Below, one piece after another: positions 1 through 9,845 of a stretch of 64,000 nucleotides of DNA. How positions within the stretch are numbered: the first letter of the stretch is position 1; each line of letters starts with the position of its first letter. The DNA lies in the NCBI GenBank assembly GCA_034769895.1, contig JAWRYS010000738.1:1-64000 (forward strand), in the 5' to 3' direction. A program made the translations under genes and the position numbers. The stretch comes from Magicicada septendecula (Eukaryota > Arthropoda > Insecta > Hemiptera > Cicadidae). The notes below the pieces were generated by a model that made no database searches, had not been told where the DNA came from, and was given only the letters and a program-made list of their open reading frames with translations.

Positions 1-625
1 GCTATTAAAGCAGATTTAGGTTTCGCAAATACCTTTCAGCTATATTACCTTGCGGACGATACTCTGTAGTGGTAATGTGGTCTATCCCTAGTTTGAAACA
101 CATGTTCTTGAATTCCTTTGACTTAAACTGGGGTCCGTTATCTGACACTAGATGTACGGGTGTACCGAAATCTTTAAATAATCTATCCGCAATATATTTA
201 CGGTGGTCGAAGCTAACGCTCGCCGCATGGGATACATCCAGACAAATTTGGTGAATGAATCTACACAAATGAGTAGCATGGTATTTCCTGATTTAGAAAC
301 GAGGGTAGGGTCCTGAAAAGTCTAAATAAATTTTCGAGAACGGGGTAGTAGGAATTTCTGAGATTAATTGACTTATTTGGCTGTTTCTCGCTGGCTTGCT
401 GAGTGCACACAACTTACCACCTTTTTACGAACTAGCTATCTCACTGTTCATATTTTCCCAGTGATATTCTTTACGAATTCGATGTATTGTTTTATTTATT
501 CCCATATGTGCTCCAATGGTGGAAGAATCGTAGTATTCCATCAGCATAGGTTTAATAATATCAAGGGCAATTATTCGTAAATATTTTCCGTTTGCTATTC
601 TATAACATAATACTCTCATACTCAA
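1..625 (-). pseudogene. Integrase fragment, U1, frameshifted and cut by window edge
   Basis: Pieces of the integrase catalytic core and zinc-binding domain can be read in different frames: the SDNGPQF segment at about 5-268 and the N-terminal zinc-binding region at 425-625. Frame breaks coincide with one-base indels near 16, 187, 297, 418 and 430 relative to U2. Because these indels occur only in this copy they may be sequencing errors. The C-terminal 150 or so residues are beyond the window. Confidence 0.8.
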
Positions 626-738
626 TATGTATTTTTCTGACTTATTTCCTTTATCGAGTTGTTCTATAATTGGTCTTAAAAGGGGGTCTTGTTGTTGATA
701 CTGAGCTATGTCCGTAAATGCAAGAGGAAATTCGGTAA

Positions 739-1056
739 TTAAAGTATTGATAATTGGCGTTTCTCTACTCTCCTTGCTTTCAGATGTTTTACTAGGCGTG
801 ACAGTGTATCGGCAACTACATTTTGGGTACCTCTAATATGTTGTACTTTAAATTTGTAACAATTTAACCTTAATACCCATCTTCCAATACGACCTAACTG
901 TTTAGGGTGATTTAATAACCAAGATAATGCTTGATTATCCGTTTCCAACAAGAACTCTTTATGTTCTAAAAAAGGTTTGAACTTCTTAACATAGGGGTCT
1001 AATTTTCTTTGGTTATTTTTTTAATTTGTTGTCTTTTAGGGGTTTGCCTGTTTTCA
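739..1056 (-). pseudogene. RNase H C-terminal remnant, U1
   Basis: The ETDNQALSWLLNHP and ADTLSRL segments of the RNase H C-terminal half are readable at 739-951. The T run upstream in coding sense is shorter here (7, against 8 in U2-U3 and 9 in U4-U10), which changes the frame before this block. Confidence 0.8.
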
Positions 1057-1095
1057 CGATGCTGCGGAAGACACAGGATTTCGGATCTCCCTGCC

Positions 1096-2594
1096 TTACA
1101 TGTTTTTTGGATAAGGGGTTTTCTGATAGTACTGTTTCCGTTTACAGTTTCTACTAATGTGTCCAAATTTCCGCAGTTATAACATATGTTTTCTTTACGA
1201 GGGGTATCACTTGTTTCCTGTCGAGGTTGAGGCTCATTAGATTTACCATGGTTGTGAAAATTGGTAGGTCTACGAAATGGTCGTCTTCGCGCTGTGTTCT
1301 TGCATCTGTTACCAGGGCTTGCGTTTCATTTCTACGTGGTGCGTGGATAGCAATGCATGTCTGTTCTGATCCGCGTACCATACGTTTGACGAATGAATAC
1401 TGCATTGTTCTAGATCTGCGAAAGTGTTGGGCCTATTTATTAATGCTAATCGAGATCTTTCTTCCAGAGATAATCCTACTAAAATGGTATCGACCAATTG
1501 TTTCTCACTCCAGTTGACTTGCAGTAGTCGGGAAGACTCTGATGTCTTGCAATATAGTGGCGCCAGTCTCTCATGGGCTCCTTGTACTCGAAGTACGGTG
1601 TTTCTTTTGAGCTCCTCATAAATCCTGTGGGAATAAAATGTTTTATAATGGTAGTATGAAGTTCTTCTACTGGAAGAGTCGAGCTTAATGATTCCAGTAC
1701 ACGATCCTTTAAGGGTGGTTTACATTTGGGTAGGAGGACTTTCAAGATTTGCCATCATTTAGTTGCTGTAAATCTTTTATTTGTAGGAGGTATTTGATGA
1801 AATTAACAGTTTCGTAATACTTAAGCCATCCGTGTATGGAATTTCTGTTATAATTTTTTCTACTGGATGCGTGATCTTTCCGTAGAGGTCCACAATAAAA
1901 TTTACATGTGGTATACTTCTAGAAGGACCTGATGCTGCGTTAGGCGTCGTAAACGCATACTTACTGGTGCGATCATGATGACCATTAGGCTGTGTGGCTT
2001 CCGATATCGTTAGGGTATTCACGTCTCTATCTGGTAGCTGTTCATGACTCGGTTGTATCTTCGATACGGTGGGTGATTCGTGATTCGCGGTGGTGGGAGG
2101 GTGTTCTAAAGTAGGCGATTGAACTGGGGAAATATATAATTTCTGTAAGGATTTGCTCAATTTCCTCCATCCTAAATGAGTCGGACATTCTTCGCAATTG
2201 TCTTATTATCGTGGGTAATTGCTGTAATGCCTCATCCGCAAATTTTGCACATCGGGAGGGAGTACAGTGACGTTGGGCCAGTTTAATAAATTCTTCATCC
2301 GGCGGGTTAAATGTTCTATTCTTTGCGTGGTCCGCAATATTACTGCAGGCGATTTTCATCGTGAAGGGTTTGAGATAATAACGTCAATTCCGTATACTTC
2401 GCATAACACGTTTCTCTTTCGCTCTCATAATCGAGTTCGCTTAATCTACCCAACTGCGCGGGTGTATCTGATCTACTTTCGCGTAACGATTTGCGCAATT
2501 CAGAGACTGTTACGTTCGCGTGAGGTAAACCGCGTAAAATAGCTTCGTAGCACAATTCATCTTTTAATAATAGATCGGGGTTAAATAAAGCCAT
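1096..2594 (-). pseudogene. gag remnant, U1, multiply frameshifted
   Basis: The first block (MALFNPD start at 2594, ending in a TAA at 2340) is the same as in the other units. The middle and C-terminal blocks are broken by one-base changes near 2257, 2150, 1790, 1750, 1620, 1556, 1540, 1345, 1289 and 1178 that are absent from U2-U10. One of them falls inside the zinc-knuckle codons and removes the CCHC motif from the reading frame. Confidence 0.8.
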
Positions 2595-4751
2595 ATTTCC
2601 CGGATATTAACCACTATAAGTACTTATTCTACTAATACTAAATCCTATACTACTCTTTCCTGATTACACAAATAAACAATTTTAATTCGCAGTAAAAATT
2701 TACATTGGTTGTGCGAGAATTAAATCTTAGAGAAAGAGAAATCTCACACAGACGTCAATTTACTTTCAACAAAAGGAGAAATACGTGGTTACTAAGCACG
2801 AGACGACACACGCTTGGTATAACAATAGAGGAGGTGTGCTATTGTCTAACTCGACGTGGCAGAGGGTGACAAGGACAGTTTCGTACAGGCGGCAACAGGA
2901 AATTTACCGGTCTGAGTTTGTTGTCAAACCGACACGTTGGTGACTGAAATTTTTGGACAAGTACGTACCTGGATTTGTATACATGTGTCATATAATGTGT
3001 TCATGTGTAAATATGTTAATATGAGTTTACACATATTAAATTCACAATTAATCTTACCTATATACTATTCTATTCTAATTATTATTTTCTTTTTATTTTT
3101 AATTTACTGGAATATTTTAAAGTAACTGAGTGAATATATCTACAGAGGGGCACATGGTATATGTGTCACGATCTACACAATTATTATTTTTTTTTACAAA
3201 CCAGCAGAGTGGCGCATTTTATAACGTCTTACCTACGTTATAACACCGGGAACCTGTGCTTAATTGCCTCGGATCAATTGCACAGGCTGCCATGGTCGTA
3301 ACCAACTTCTAATTTTTATCTTTACAAGCTGTAGTTAGAATTAAAGGAAATCTTTTAGGGGTGTCTGATGATTTATTCACTCAGTATTATGTGTTATGTA
3401 ATGGCATCTCTTTATTAAATGATTTCTTTAACAGTTCTACATGAGTTTTTCACCATAAGGTTTTCTTAATAAATAGTTTACAAAATATTTTCTGAAAGGG
3501 GCCCACAACAAAAGGATTGTTATGTGCTAGCTTTTTCCACGGATCCGGGATATTAATCTGGTTTGTAAGTTAAGCTCACTTACTCATATACTATCATACT
3601 ATTTGGGGCCATTTGAAGAATGGACTTAATTTAACTTTTAGTATCTGTGAAGCTTTATAATATAGGCACTACTTGCTACTACAAATATTTTTAGTCGTAT
3701 GACATACTACATTTAACAAAGTGACTATTATTAAAGTCTTTTATATTGTTATTTAAACTATCTTTTACAAATCATCTTTTTTGAATGGTAATTAACCACG
3801 GAAGACAAGTCTCCGTGTCACCTGTGATATCCTGAAGTTTACTCCGTGTCCTGGTCCTTGGCCCTTGGGGTGTCCACAGATGGTTGATCTTTATTTTAGT
3901 TTACTTTCCTGCTGAAGTTCCTGAAGTGATTCGGTAATTATGAAGCTGCTATGCTGTTCTCATAAGTCCGGTAGCTAAGCATCTTTAGTAGTATAACTCG
4001 AGTAAATGTTTTTGTTTGCCACAGAAATGCACGTCACATCGTTATTTATAAAAGGTTCTCACTTTTGGTACCTCGTACCTTTTTAATTTAAACAAACATT
4101 GAGATCTTACACTTAGTTAATAGAGACGTCATCCCTCACACTTATTTATTCCTTTTTGTTTTAAATGATTACATGTTTACTTTATAACACACTAATTTAC
4201 CGCTACATTCCTCTGCACATTGTTAAATCTGCACACTAAAACAAACAGATATTGTCGTACTTTGGGGCATGGTTCAGGTCTGTAGTGTTTACTGCGAGAA
4301 CGCTCCATCTCGACTGATTTACTATGTTAGGACAGGTAAGTTAACTGCGCGGAGTTTACGCATCACCATAAAATAGTTCCACCTTTATTTGATATTTACG
4401 GTATTAATGTTTGACCTTTTAATTATCCAAAGATATGCCTTACTTCAGAATTAATTATAGTATACTACTGTGTTGTTGTTTATTTATTTATTTAATTTCA
4501 AATTTACAAGTATTATTAGTTTAGTTTATGGGTCGGTATGCAAGTTGGTTCCGGTTATCGCATGTCGATGCATGGTAAATTATTAAAGGGTTTCTTTACT
4601 TTTACACTCGCATTCCTTTTTGTCTTTTTAAATCTCTTTATTAAATATTATTTTGAGTTATTTAAGGGATTTAAAATTAGTTTAAATGTGCGATTTAAAG
4701 AAAAATTTAAATTTCTCTCCTTTTTACAATTCCTATTTTAAAATCGTCACA
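2595..4751 (-). repeat. Leader plus LTR, U1
   Basis: Non-coding segment from the gag start to the LTR outer end (TGTGACG in coding sense at 4751). It carries the G-run difference at about 3604 and otherwise reads like U2. The inner LTR boundary and primer-binding site could not be fixed. Confidence 0.7.
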
Positions 4752-4764
4752 TACTCCCCCGCTT
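4752..4764 (-). other. Polypurine tract next to LTR (U2; same in U3-U10)
   Basis: In coding sense the 13 bases AAGCGGGGGAGTA abut TGTGACG, the LTR terminus. This is the expected site of plus-strand DNA priming in reverse transcription. The same tract begins at 10542, 16332, 22122, 27912, 33702, 39497, 45288 and 51084. It is absent to the right of 56875, as expected if that LTR is the outermost 5' LTR. Confidence 0.75.
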
Positions 4765-5260
4765 AAAGAAGACACCGGGTGGGGAAATAGATGTGTTTTC
4801 TATGGGTTATTAGGTCAGTAATGTACTGGGAGTATGCTTGGCATTACTGTGTGAAATTTCTCTCACTCGTTTCCCTTTTCAAATTTATGAGGTGCATGAG
4901 TCACTCTCGACTTACTTCTTCCTATTATTAACATATACAACGCCTTACAAACTAATTCTTAGACTACATAAAATTCACACTTTATAAAATATATCGAAAA
5001 CATACTAAATTCTTCTTAAGACTACTACTTACGACTACTACCGGTTTTTTCTTTAGTTGTGAGTTACTCTTGTTATAGAATTACTCTTTAAGTAATTTAT
5101 TACTTAATTATTATTTATATTCGACGTCAGCTGACTTCTCACTTTTCTCTACTTTCACTGAATAGGATCCAAGGTTGATCAGGCCTCATCCCTATTTATA
5201 CGATTAGATAATCAAGTGCTTACTCAAGTACTCTTTAGCAGGTATACCTTTTTTCTACAT
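4765..5260 (-). other. Non-coding interval between integrase stop and polypurine tract
   Basis: About 500 AT-rich bases with no frame of interest on either strand. No env-like protein, signal peptide or membrane segment is encoded. The same interval recurs in each unit. U9 and U10 share a C-to-G change in it (near 45753 and 51550), and single private changes occur in U5 (near 22491) and U6 (near 28320). Confidence 0.6.
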
Positions 5261-6409
5261 TTAGTTTGCTTGCACTCTACCATTTCCTTTTTTGTGATAA
5301 TACTTTATCTGCGAAATATGTGTTCTTCGTACATATTTTTGAGTAGAGGGTTCGTACAGGGCTACTGTTACTGGAGTTAAGTACTTGTGAATTTGGTAAG
5401 GACCACACCATCGGTATGATAGCTTGGAGGTGGTCTTATCGATTGCACTACTCGTCGGGTGTGTTCTATACATTACTAAGTCACCGATTTGGTACTTTAC
5501 TACACTGTTATTATTAATCCGCTCATGATATTTTCGCGATTTCTTTAAGTTTGCTCTTAAATTAGCGCGAGCTTCATTCCAGATTTTCTTTATATTTTTA
5601 TCCCTAATTTCATGGGGTAGTAACTCATGTATTTTCCACTTAGTGGATAATGGATGGTTAGGTTTGTATTTATACAATAATTCAAATGGCGTAGACTTAT
5701 GTCCTTCATGATAGGCTGAATTGAAGGCGAATTGTATCCAGGATAGGTTCTGGTCCCAAGACGTATGGTCGTTTGCATGGTAGGCTATTAAAGCAGATTT
5801 TAGGTTTCGCAAATACCTTTCAGCTATATTACCTTGCGGACGATACTCTGTAGTGGTAATGTGGTCTATCCCTAGTTTGAAACACATGTTCTTGAATTCC
5901 TTTGACTTAAACTGGGGTCCGTTATCTGACACTAGATGTACGGGTGTACCGAAATCTTTAAATAATCTATCCCGCAATATATTTACGGTGGTCGAAGCTA
6001 ACGCTCGCCGCATGGGATACATCCAGACAAATTTGGTGAATGAATCTACACAAATGAGTAGCATGGTATTTCCTGATTTAGAACGAGGGTAGGGTCCTGA
6101 AAAGTCTAAATAAATTTTCGAGAACGGGGTAGTAGGAATTTCTGAGATTAATTGACTTATTTGGCTGTTTCTCGCTGGCTTGCTGAGTGCACACAACTTA
6201 CACCTTTTTACGAAACTAGCTATCTCACTGTTCATATTTTCCCAGTGATATTCTTTACGAATTCGATGTATTGTTTTATTTATTCCCATATGTGCTCCAA
6301 TGGTGGAAGAATCGTAGTATTCCATCAGCATAGGTTTAATAATATCAAGGGCAATTATTCGTAAATATTTTCCGTTTGCTATTCTATAACATAATACTCT
6401 CATACTCAA
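5261..6409 (-). CDS. Integrase domain of gypsy-like pol (ORF intact, zinc motif altered)
   Basis: Integrase would process and insert the cDNA ends into the host chromosome. The 382-residue frame shows the N-terminal zinc-binding region (His40, Cys70, Cys73). The first His of the usual HHCC motif is replaced by Tyr32. The RNase H-fold core has Asp102 (IYLDFSGPYP), Asp162 (VSDNGPQF) and Glu197 (NIAERYLR), so the DDE triad is complete. A C-terminal GPY-type module (WCGPYQI) follows near residue 340. The frame stays open upstream of the annotated Met to about 6540, so this is the 3' part of pol and not a separate gene; RNase H lies in another frame just upstream, with a break near an A run at about 6571. 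A functional enzyme would also need the missing His or a substitute. The family is clear; activity is doubtful. Confidence 0.93.
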   Translation of the reverse strand: MSMRVLCYRIANGKYLRIIALDIIKPMLMEYYDSSTIGAHMGINKTIHRIRKEYHWENMNSEIASFVKRCKLCALSKPARNSQISQLISEIPTTPFSKIYLDFSGPYPRSKSGNTMLLICVDSFTKFVWMYPMRRALASTTVNILRDRLFKDFGTPVHLVSDNGPQFKSKEFKNMCFKLGIDHITTTEYRPQGNIAERYLRNLKSALIAYHANDHTSWDQNLSWIQFAFNSAYHEGHKSTPFELLYKYKPNHPLSTKWKIHELLPHEIRDKNIKKIWNEARANLRANLKKSRKYHERINNNSVVKYQIGDLVMYRTHPTSSAIDKTTSKLSYRWCGPYQIHKYLTPVTVALYEPSTQKYVRRTHISQIKYYHKKGNGRVQAN

Positions 6410-6522
6410 TATGTATTTTTCTGACTTATTTCCTTTATCGAGTTGTTCTATAATTGGTCTTAAAAGGGGGTCTTGTTGTTGATACTGAGCTATGTCCGTA
6501 AATGCAAGAGGAAATTCGGTAA

Positions 6523-6842
6523 TTAAAGTATTGATAATTGGCGTTTCTCTACTCTCCTTGCTTTCAGATGTTTTACTAGGCGTGACAGTGTATCGGCAAC
6601 TACATTTTGGGTACCTCTAATATGTTGTACTTTAAATTTGTAACAATTTAACCTTAATACCCATCTTCCAATACGACCTAACTGTTTAGGGTGATTTAAT
6701 AACCAAGATAATGCTTGATTATCCGTTTCCAACAAGAACTCTTTATGTTCTAAAAAAGGTTTGAACTTCTTAACATAGGGGTCTAATTTTCTTTGGTTAT
6801 TTTTTTTAATTTGTTGTCTTTTAGGGGTTTGCCTGTTTTCAC
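6523..6842 (-). pseudogene. RNase H C-terminal remnant of gypsy-like pol
   Basis: The segment KKFKPFLEHKEFLLETDNQA and the following residues to VVADTLSRL match the C-terminal half of retrotransposon RNase H, which degrades the RNA strand of RNA/DNA hybrids. The two C-terminal acidic positions (Asp of ETDN and Asp of ADTLSR) are present; the first half with the other two acidic residues is absent. Just upstream in coding sense the sequence passes within about 100 bases into the end of gag, so protease and reverse transcriptase have been deleted. Downstream it goes out of frame with integrase near 6571. A longer open frame to 7092 exists here only because of the T-run length, and its first part is gag sequence in the wrong frame. 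Confidence 0.88.
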
Positions 6843-6880
6843 GATGCTGCGGAAGACACAGGATTTCGGATCTCCCTGCC

Positions 6881-8383
6881 TTACATGTTTTTTGGATAAG
6901 GGGTTTTCTGATAGTACTGTTTCCGTTTACAGTTTCTACTAATGTGTCCAAATTTCCCGCAGTTATAACATATGTTTTCTTTACGAGGGGTATCACTTGT
7001 TTCCTGTCGAGGTTGAGGCTCATTAGATTTACCATGGTTGTGAAAATTGGTAGGTCTACGAAATGGTCGTCTTTCGCGCTGTGTTCTTGCATCTGTTACC
7101 AGGGCTTGCGTTTCATTTCTACGTGGTGCCGTGGATAGCAATGCATGTCTGTTCTGATCCGCGTACCATACGTTTGACGAGTGAATACTGCATTGTTCTA
7201 GATCTGCGAAAGTGTTGGGCCTATTTATTAATGCTAATCGAGATCTTTCTTCCAGAGATAATCCTACTAAAATGGTATCGACCAATTGTTTCTCACTCCA
7301 GTTGACTTGCAGTAGTCGGGAAGACTCTGATGTCTGCAATATAGTGGGCCAGTCTCTCATGGGCTCCTTGTACTCGAAGTACGGTGTTTCTTTTGAGCTC
7401 CTCATAAATTCCTGTGGGAATAAAATGTTTTATAATGGTAGTATGAAGTTCTTCTACTGGAAGAGTCGAGCTTAATGATTCCAGTACACGATCCTTTAAG
7501 GGTGGTTTACATTTGGGTAGGAGGACTTTCAAGATTTGCCAATCATTTAGTTGCTGTAAATCTTTTATTTGTAGGAGGTATTTGATGAAATTTAACAGTT
7601 TCGTAATACTTAAGCCATCCGTGTATGGAATTTCTGTTATAATTTTTTCTACTGGATGCGTGATCTTTCCGTAGAGGTCCACATTAAAATTTACATGTGG
7701 TATACTTCTAGAAGGACCTGATGCTGCGTTAGGCGTCGTAAACGCATACTTACTGGTGCGATCATGATGACCATTAGGCTGTGTGGCTTCCGATATCGTT
7801 AGGGTATTCACGTCTCTATCTGGTAGCTGTTCATGACTCGGTTGTATCTTCGATACGGTGGGTGATTCGTGATTCGCGGTGGTGGGAGGGTGTTCTAAAG
7901 TAGGCGATTGAACTGGGGAAATATATAATTTCTGTAAGGATTGCTCAATTTCCTCCATCCTAAATGAGTCGGACATTCTTCGCAATTGTCTTATTATCGT
8001 GGGTAATTGCTGTAATGCCTCATCCGCAAATTTTTGCACATCGGGAGGGAGTACAGTGACGTTGGGCCAGTTTAATAAATTCTTCATCCGGCGGGTTAAA
8101 TGTTCTATTCTTTGCGTGGTCCGCAATATTACTGCAGGCGATTTTCATCGTGAAGGGTTTGAGATAATAACGTCAATTCCGTATACTTCGCATAACACGT
8201 TTCTCTTTCGCTCTCATAATCGAGTTCGCTTAATCTACCCAACTGCGCGGGTGTATCTGATCTACTTTCGCGTAACGATTTGCGCAATTCAGAGACTGTT
8301 ACGTTCGCGTGAGGTAAACCGCGTAAAATAGCTTCGTAGCACAATTCATCTTTTAATAATAGATCGGGGTTAAATAAAGCCAT
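6881..8383 (-). pseudogene. gag (capsid/nucleocapsid) remnant in three frames
   Basis: Block A (8383-8129, 84 residues) begins at ATG 8383 (MALFNPDLLL) and stops at a TAA. Block B continues in a second frame from about 8126 to 7293 and includes the capsid-like segment ending in AHERLAHYIADI. Block C (7405-6881) is in a third frame and holds KQLVDTILVGLSLEERSRL, an RNFADLE-type helix region and a CCHC zinc knuckle CYNCGKFGHISRNC (C-x2-C-x4-H-x4-C), which in the family binds genomic RNA. B to C slips one base between about 7345 and 7322. Homology across the joins shows these were one protein of about 480 residues. The breaks lack a recognisable slippery heptamer, so decay is likelier than programmed frameshifting. 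Confidence 0.88.
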
Positions 8384-9007
8384 ATTTCCCGGATATTAAC
8401 CACTATAAGTACTTATTCTACTAATACTAAATCCTATACTACTCTTTCCTGATTACACAAATAAACAATTTTAATTCGCAGTAAAAATTTACATTGGTTG
8501 TGCGAGAATTAAATCTTAGAGAAAGAGAAATCTCACACAGACGTCAATTTACTTTCAACAAAAGGAGAAATACGTGGTTACTAAGCACGAGACGACACAC
8601 GCTTGGTATAACAATAGAGGAGGTGTGCTATTGTCTAACTCGACGTGGCAGAGGGTGACAAGGACAGTTTCGTACAGGCGGCAACAGGAAATTTACCGGT
8701 CTGAGTTTGTTGTCAAACCGACACGTTGGTGACTGAAATTTTTGGACAAGTACGTACCTGGATTTGTATACATGTGTCATATAATGTGTTCATGTGTAAA
8801 TATGTTAATATGAGTTTACACATATTAAATTCACAATTAATCTTACCTATATACTATTCTATTCTAATTATTATTTTCTTTTTATTTTTAATTTACTGGA
8901 ATATTTTAAAGTAACTGAGTGAATATATCTACAGAGGGGCACATGGTATATGTGTCACGATCTACACAATTATTATTTTTTTTTACAAACCAGCAGAGTG
9001 GCGCATT

Positions 9008-9075
9008 TTATAACGTCTTACCTACGTTATAACACCGGGAACCTGTGCTTAATTGCCTCGGATCAATTGCACAGG
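9008..9075. other. Pair of adjacent inverted repeats in LTR/leader
   Basis: First repeat: TTATAACGT (9008-9016) and ACGTTATAA (9024-9032) around a 7-base loop, a perfect 9-bp stem. Second: CCTGTGC plus AATTG (9042-9055, with a 2-base TT bulge) pairs with CAATTGCACAGG (9064-9075) around an 8-base loop. Both can form in RNA of either strand. They recur at the same place in all units (for example from 3218 in U1 and 14798 in U3). Function is unknown; an RNA structural role in the element transcript is possible. Confidence 0.55.
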
Positions 9076-9831
9076 CTGCCATGGTCGTAACCAACTTCTA
9101 ATTTTTATCTTTACAAGCTGTAGTTAGAATTAAAGGAAATCTTTTAGGGGTGTCTGATGATTTATTCACTCAGTATTATGTGTTATGTAATGGCATCTCT
9201 TTATTAAATGATTTCTTTAACAGTTCTACATGAGTTTTTCACCATAAGGTTTTCTTAATAAATAGTTTACAAAATATTTTCTGAAAGGGGCCCACAACAA
9301 AAGGATTGTTATGTGCTAGCTTTTTCCACGGATCCGGGATATTAATCTGGTTTGTAAGTTAAGCTCACTTACTCATATACTATCATACTATTTGGGGGCC
9401 ATTTGAAGAATGGACTTAATTTAACTTTTAGTATCTGTGAAGCTTTATAATATAGGCACTACTTGCTACTACAAATATTTTTAGTCGTATGACATACTAC
9501 ATTTAACAAAGTGACTATTATTAAAGTCTTTTATATTGTTATTTAAACTATCTTTTACAAATCATCTTTTTTGAATGGTAATTAACCACGGAAGACAAGT
9601 CTCCGTGTCACCTGTGATATCCTGAAGTTTACTCCGTGTCCTGGTCCTTGGCCCTTGGGGTGTCCACAGATGGTTGATCTTTATTTTAGTTTACTTTCCT
9701 GCTGAAGTTCCTGAAGTGATTCGGTAATTATGAAGCTGCTATGCTGTTCTCATAAGTCCGGTAGCTAAGCATCTTTAGTAGTATAACTCGAGTAAATGTT
9801 TTTGTTTGCCACAGAAATGCACGTCACATCG

Positions 9832-9845
9832 TTATTTATAAAAGG
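9832..9845. promoter_or_regulatory. TATA-like element in LTR, readable on both strands
   Basis: The plus strand reads TATAAAAGG and the minus strand TATAAATA from the same bases. On the coding (minus) strand this lies about 700 bases inside the LTR outer end, a plausible U3/R promoter position for a long LTR. The core is partly palindromic, so transcription in either direction is conceivable. Assignment rests on motif alone. Confidence 0.4.

Larger units (their letters stand above)
1..4751 (-). mobile_element. Array unit U1 (partial, indel-rich left part)
   Basis: The window opens inside the integrase region, matching about 5783 of U2. Up to about 2260 the unit differs from all others by some sixteen one-base insertions or deletions, mostly in short homopolymers, so its integrase, RNase H and gag frames are shredded. 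From about 2260 to 4751 it matches U2 almost base for base; the one difference noticed is a G run one base shorter near 3604. The contrast suggests poor consensus quality on the left and not biological decay. Confidence 0.85.

Noticed and set aside
4765-5260. Possible env gene downstream of integrase
   Set aside because: No open frame, signal peptide or membrane segment; too short.
5590-6364. Frames overlapping integrase in other frames or on the plus strand
   Set aside because: Shadows of the integrase coding sequence, which has clear domain motifs.
8726-8914. 62-residue plus-strand hydrophobic frame in leader/LTR
   Set aside because: Composition of AT-rich DNA; Ile/Leu/Phe run with no signal of selection.
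9077-9085. CCATGG near 9080 as primer-binding site/LTR inner end
   Set aside because: The adjoining bases do not match the 3' end of any tRNA I can recall, and no independent LTR copy fixes the boundary.
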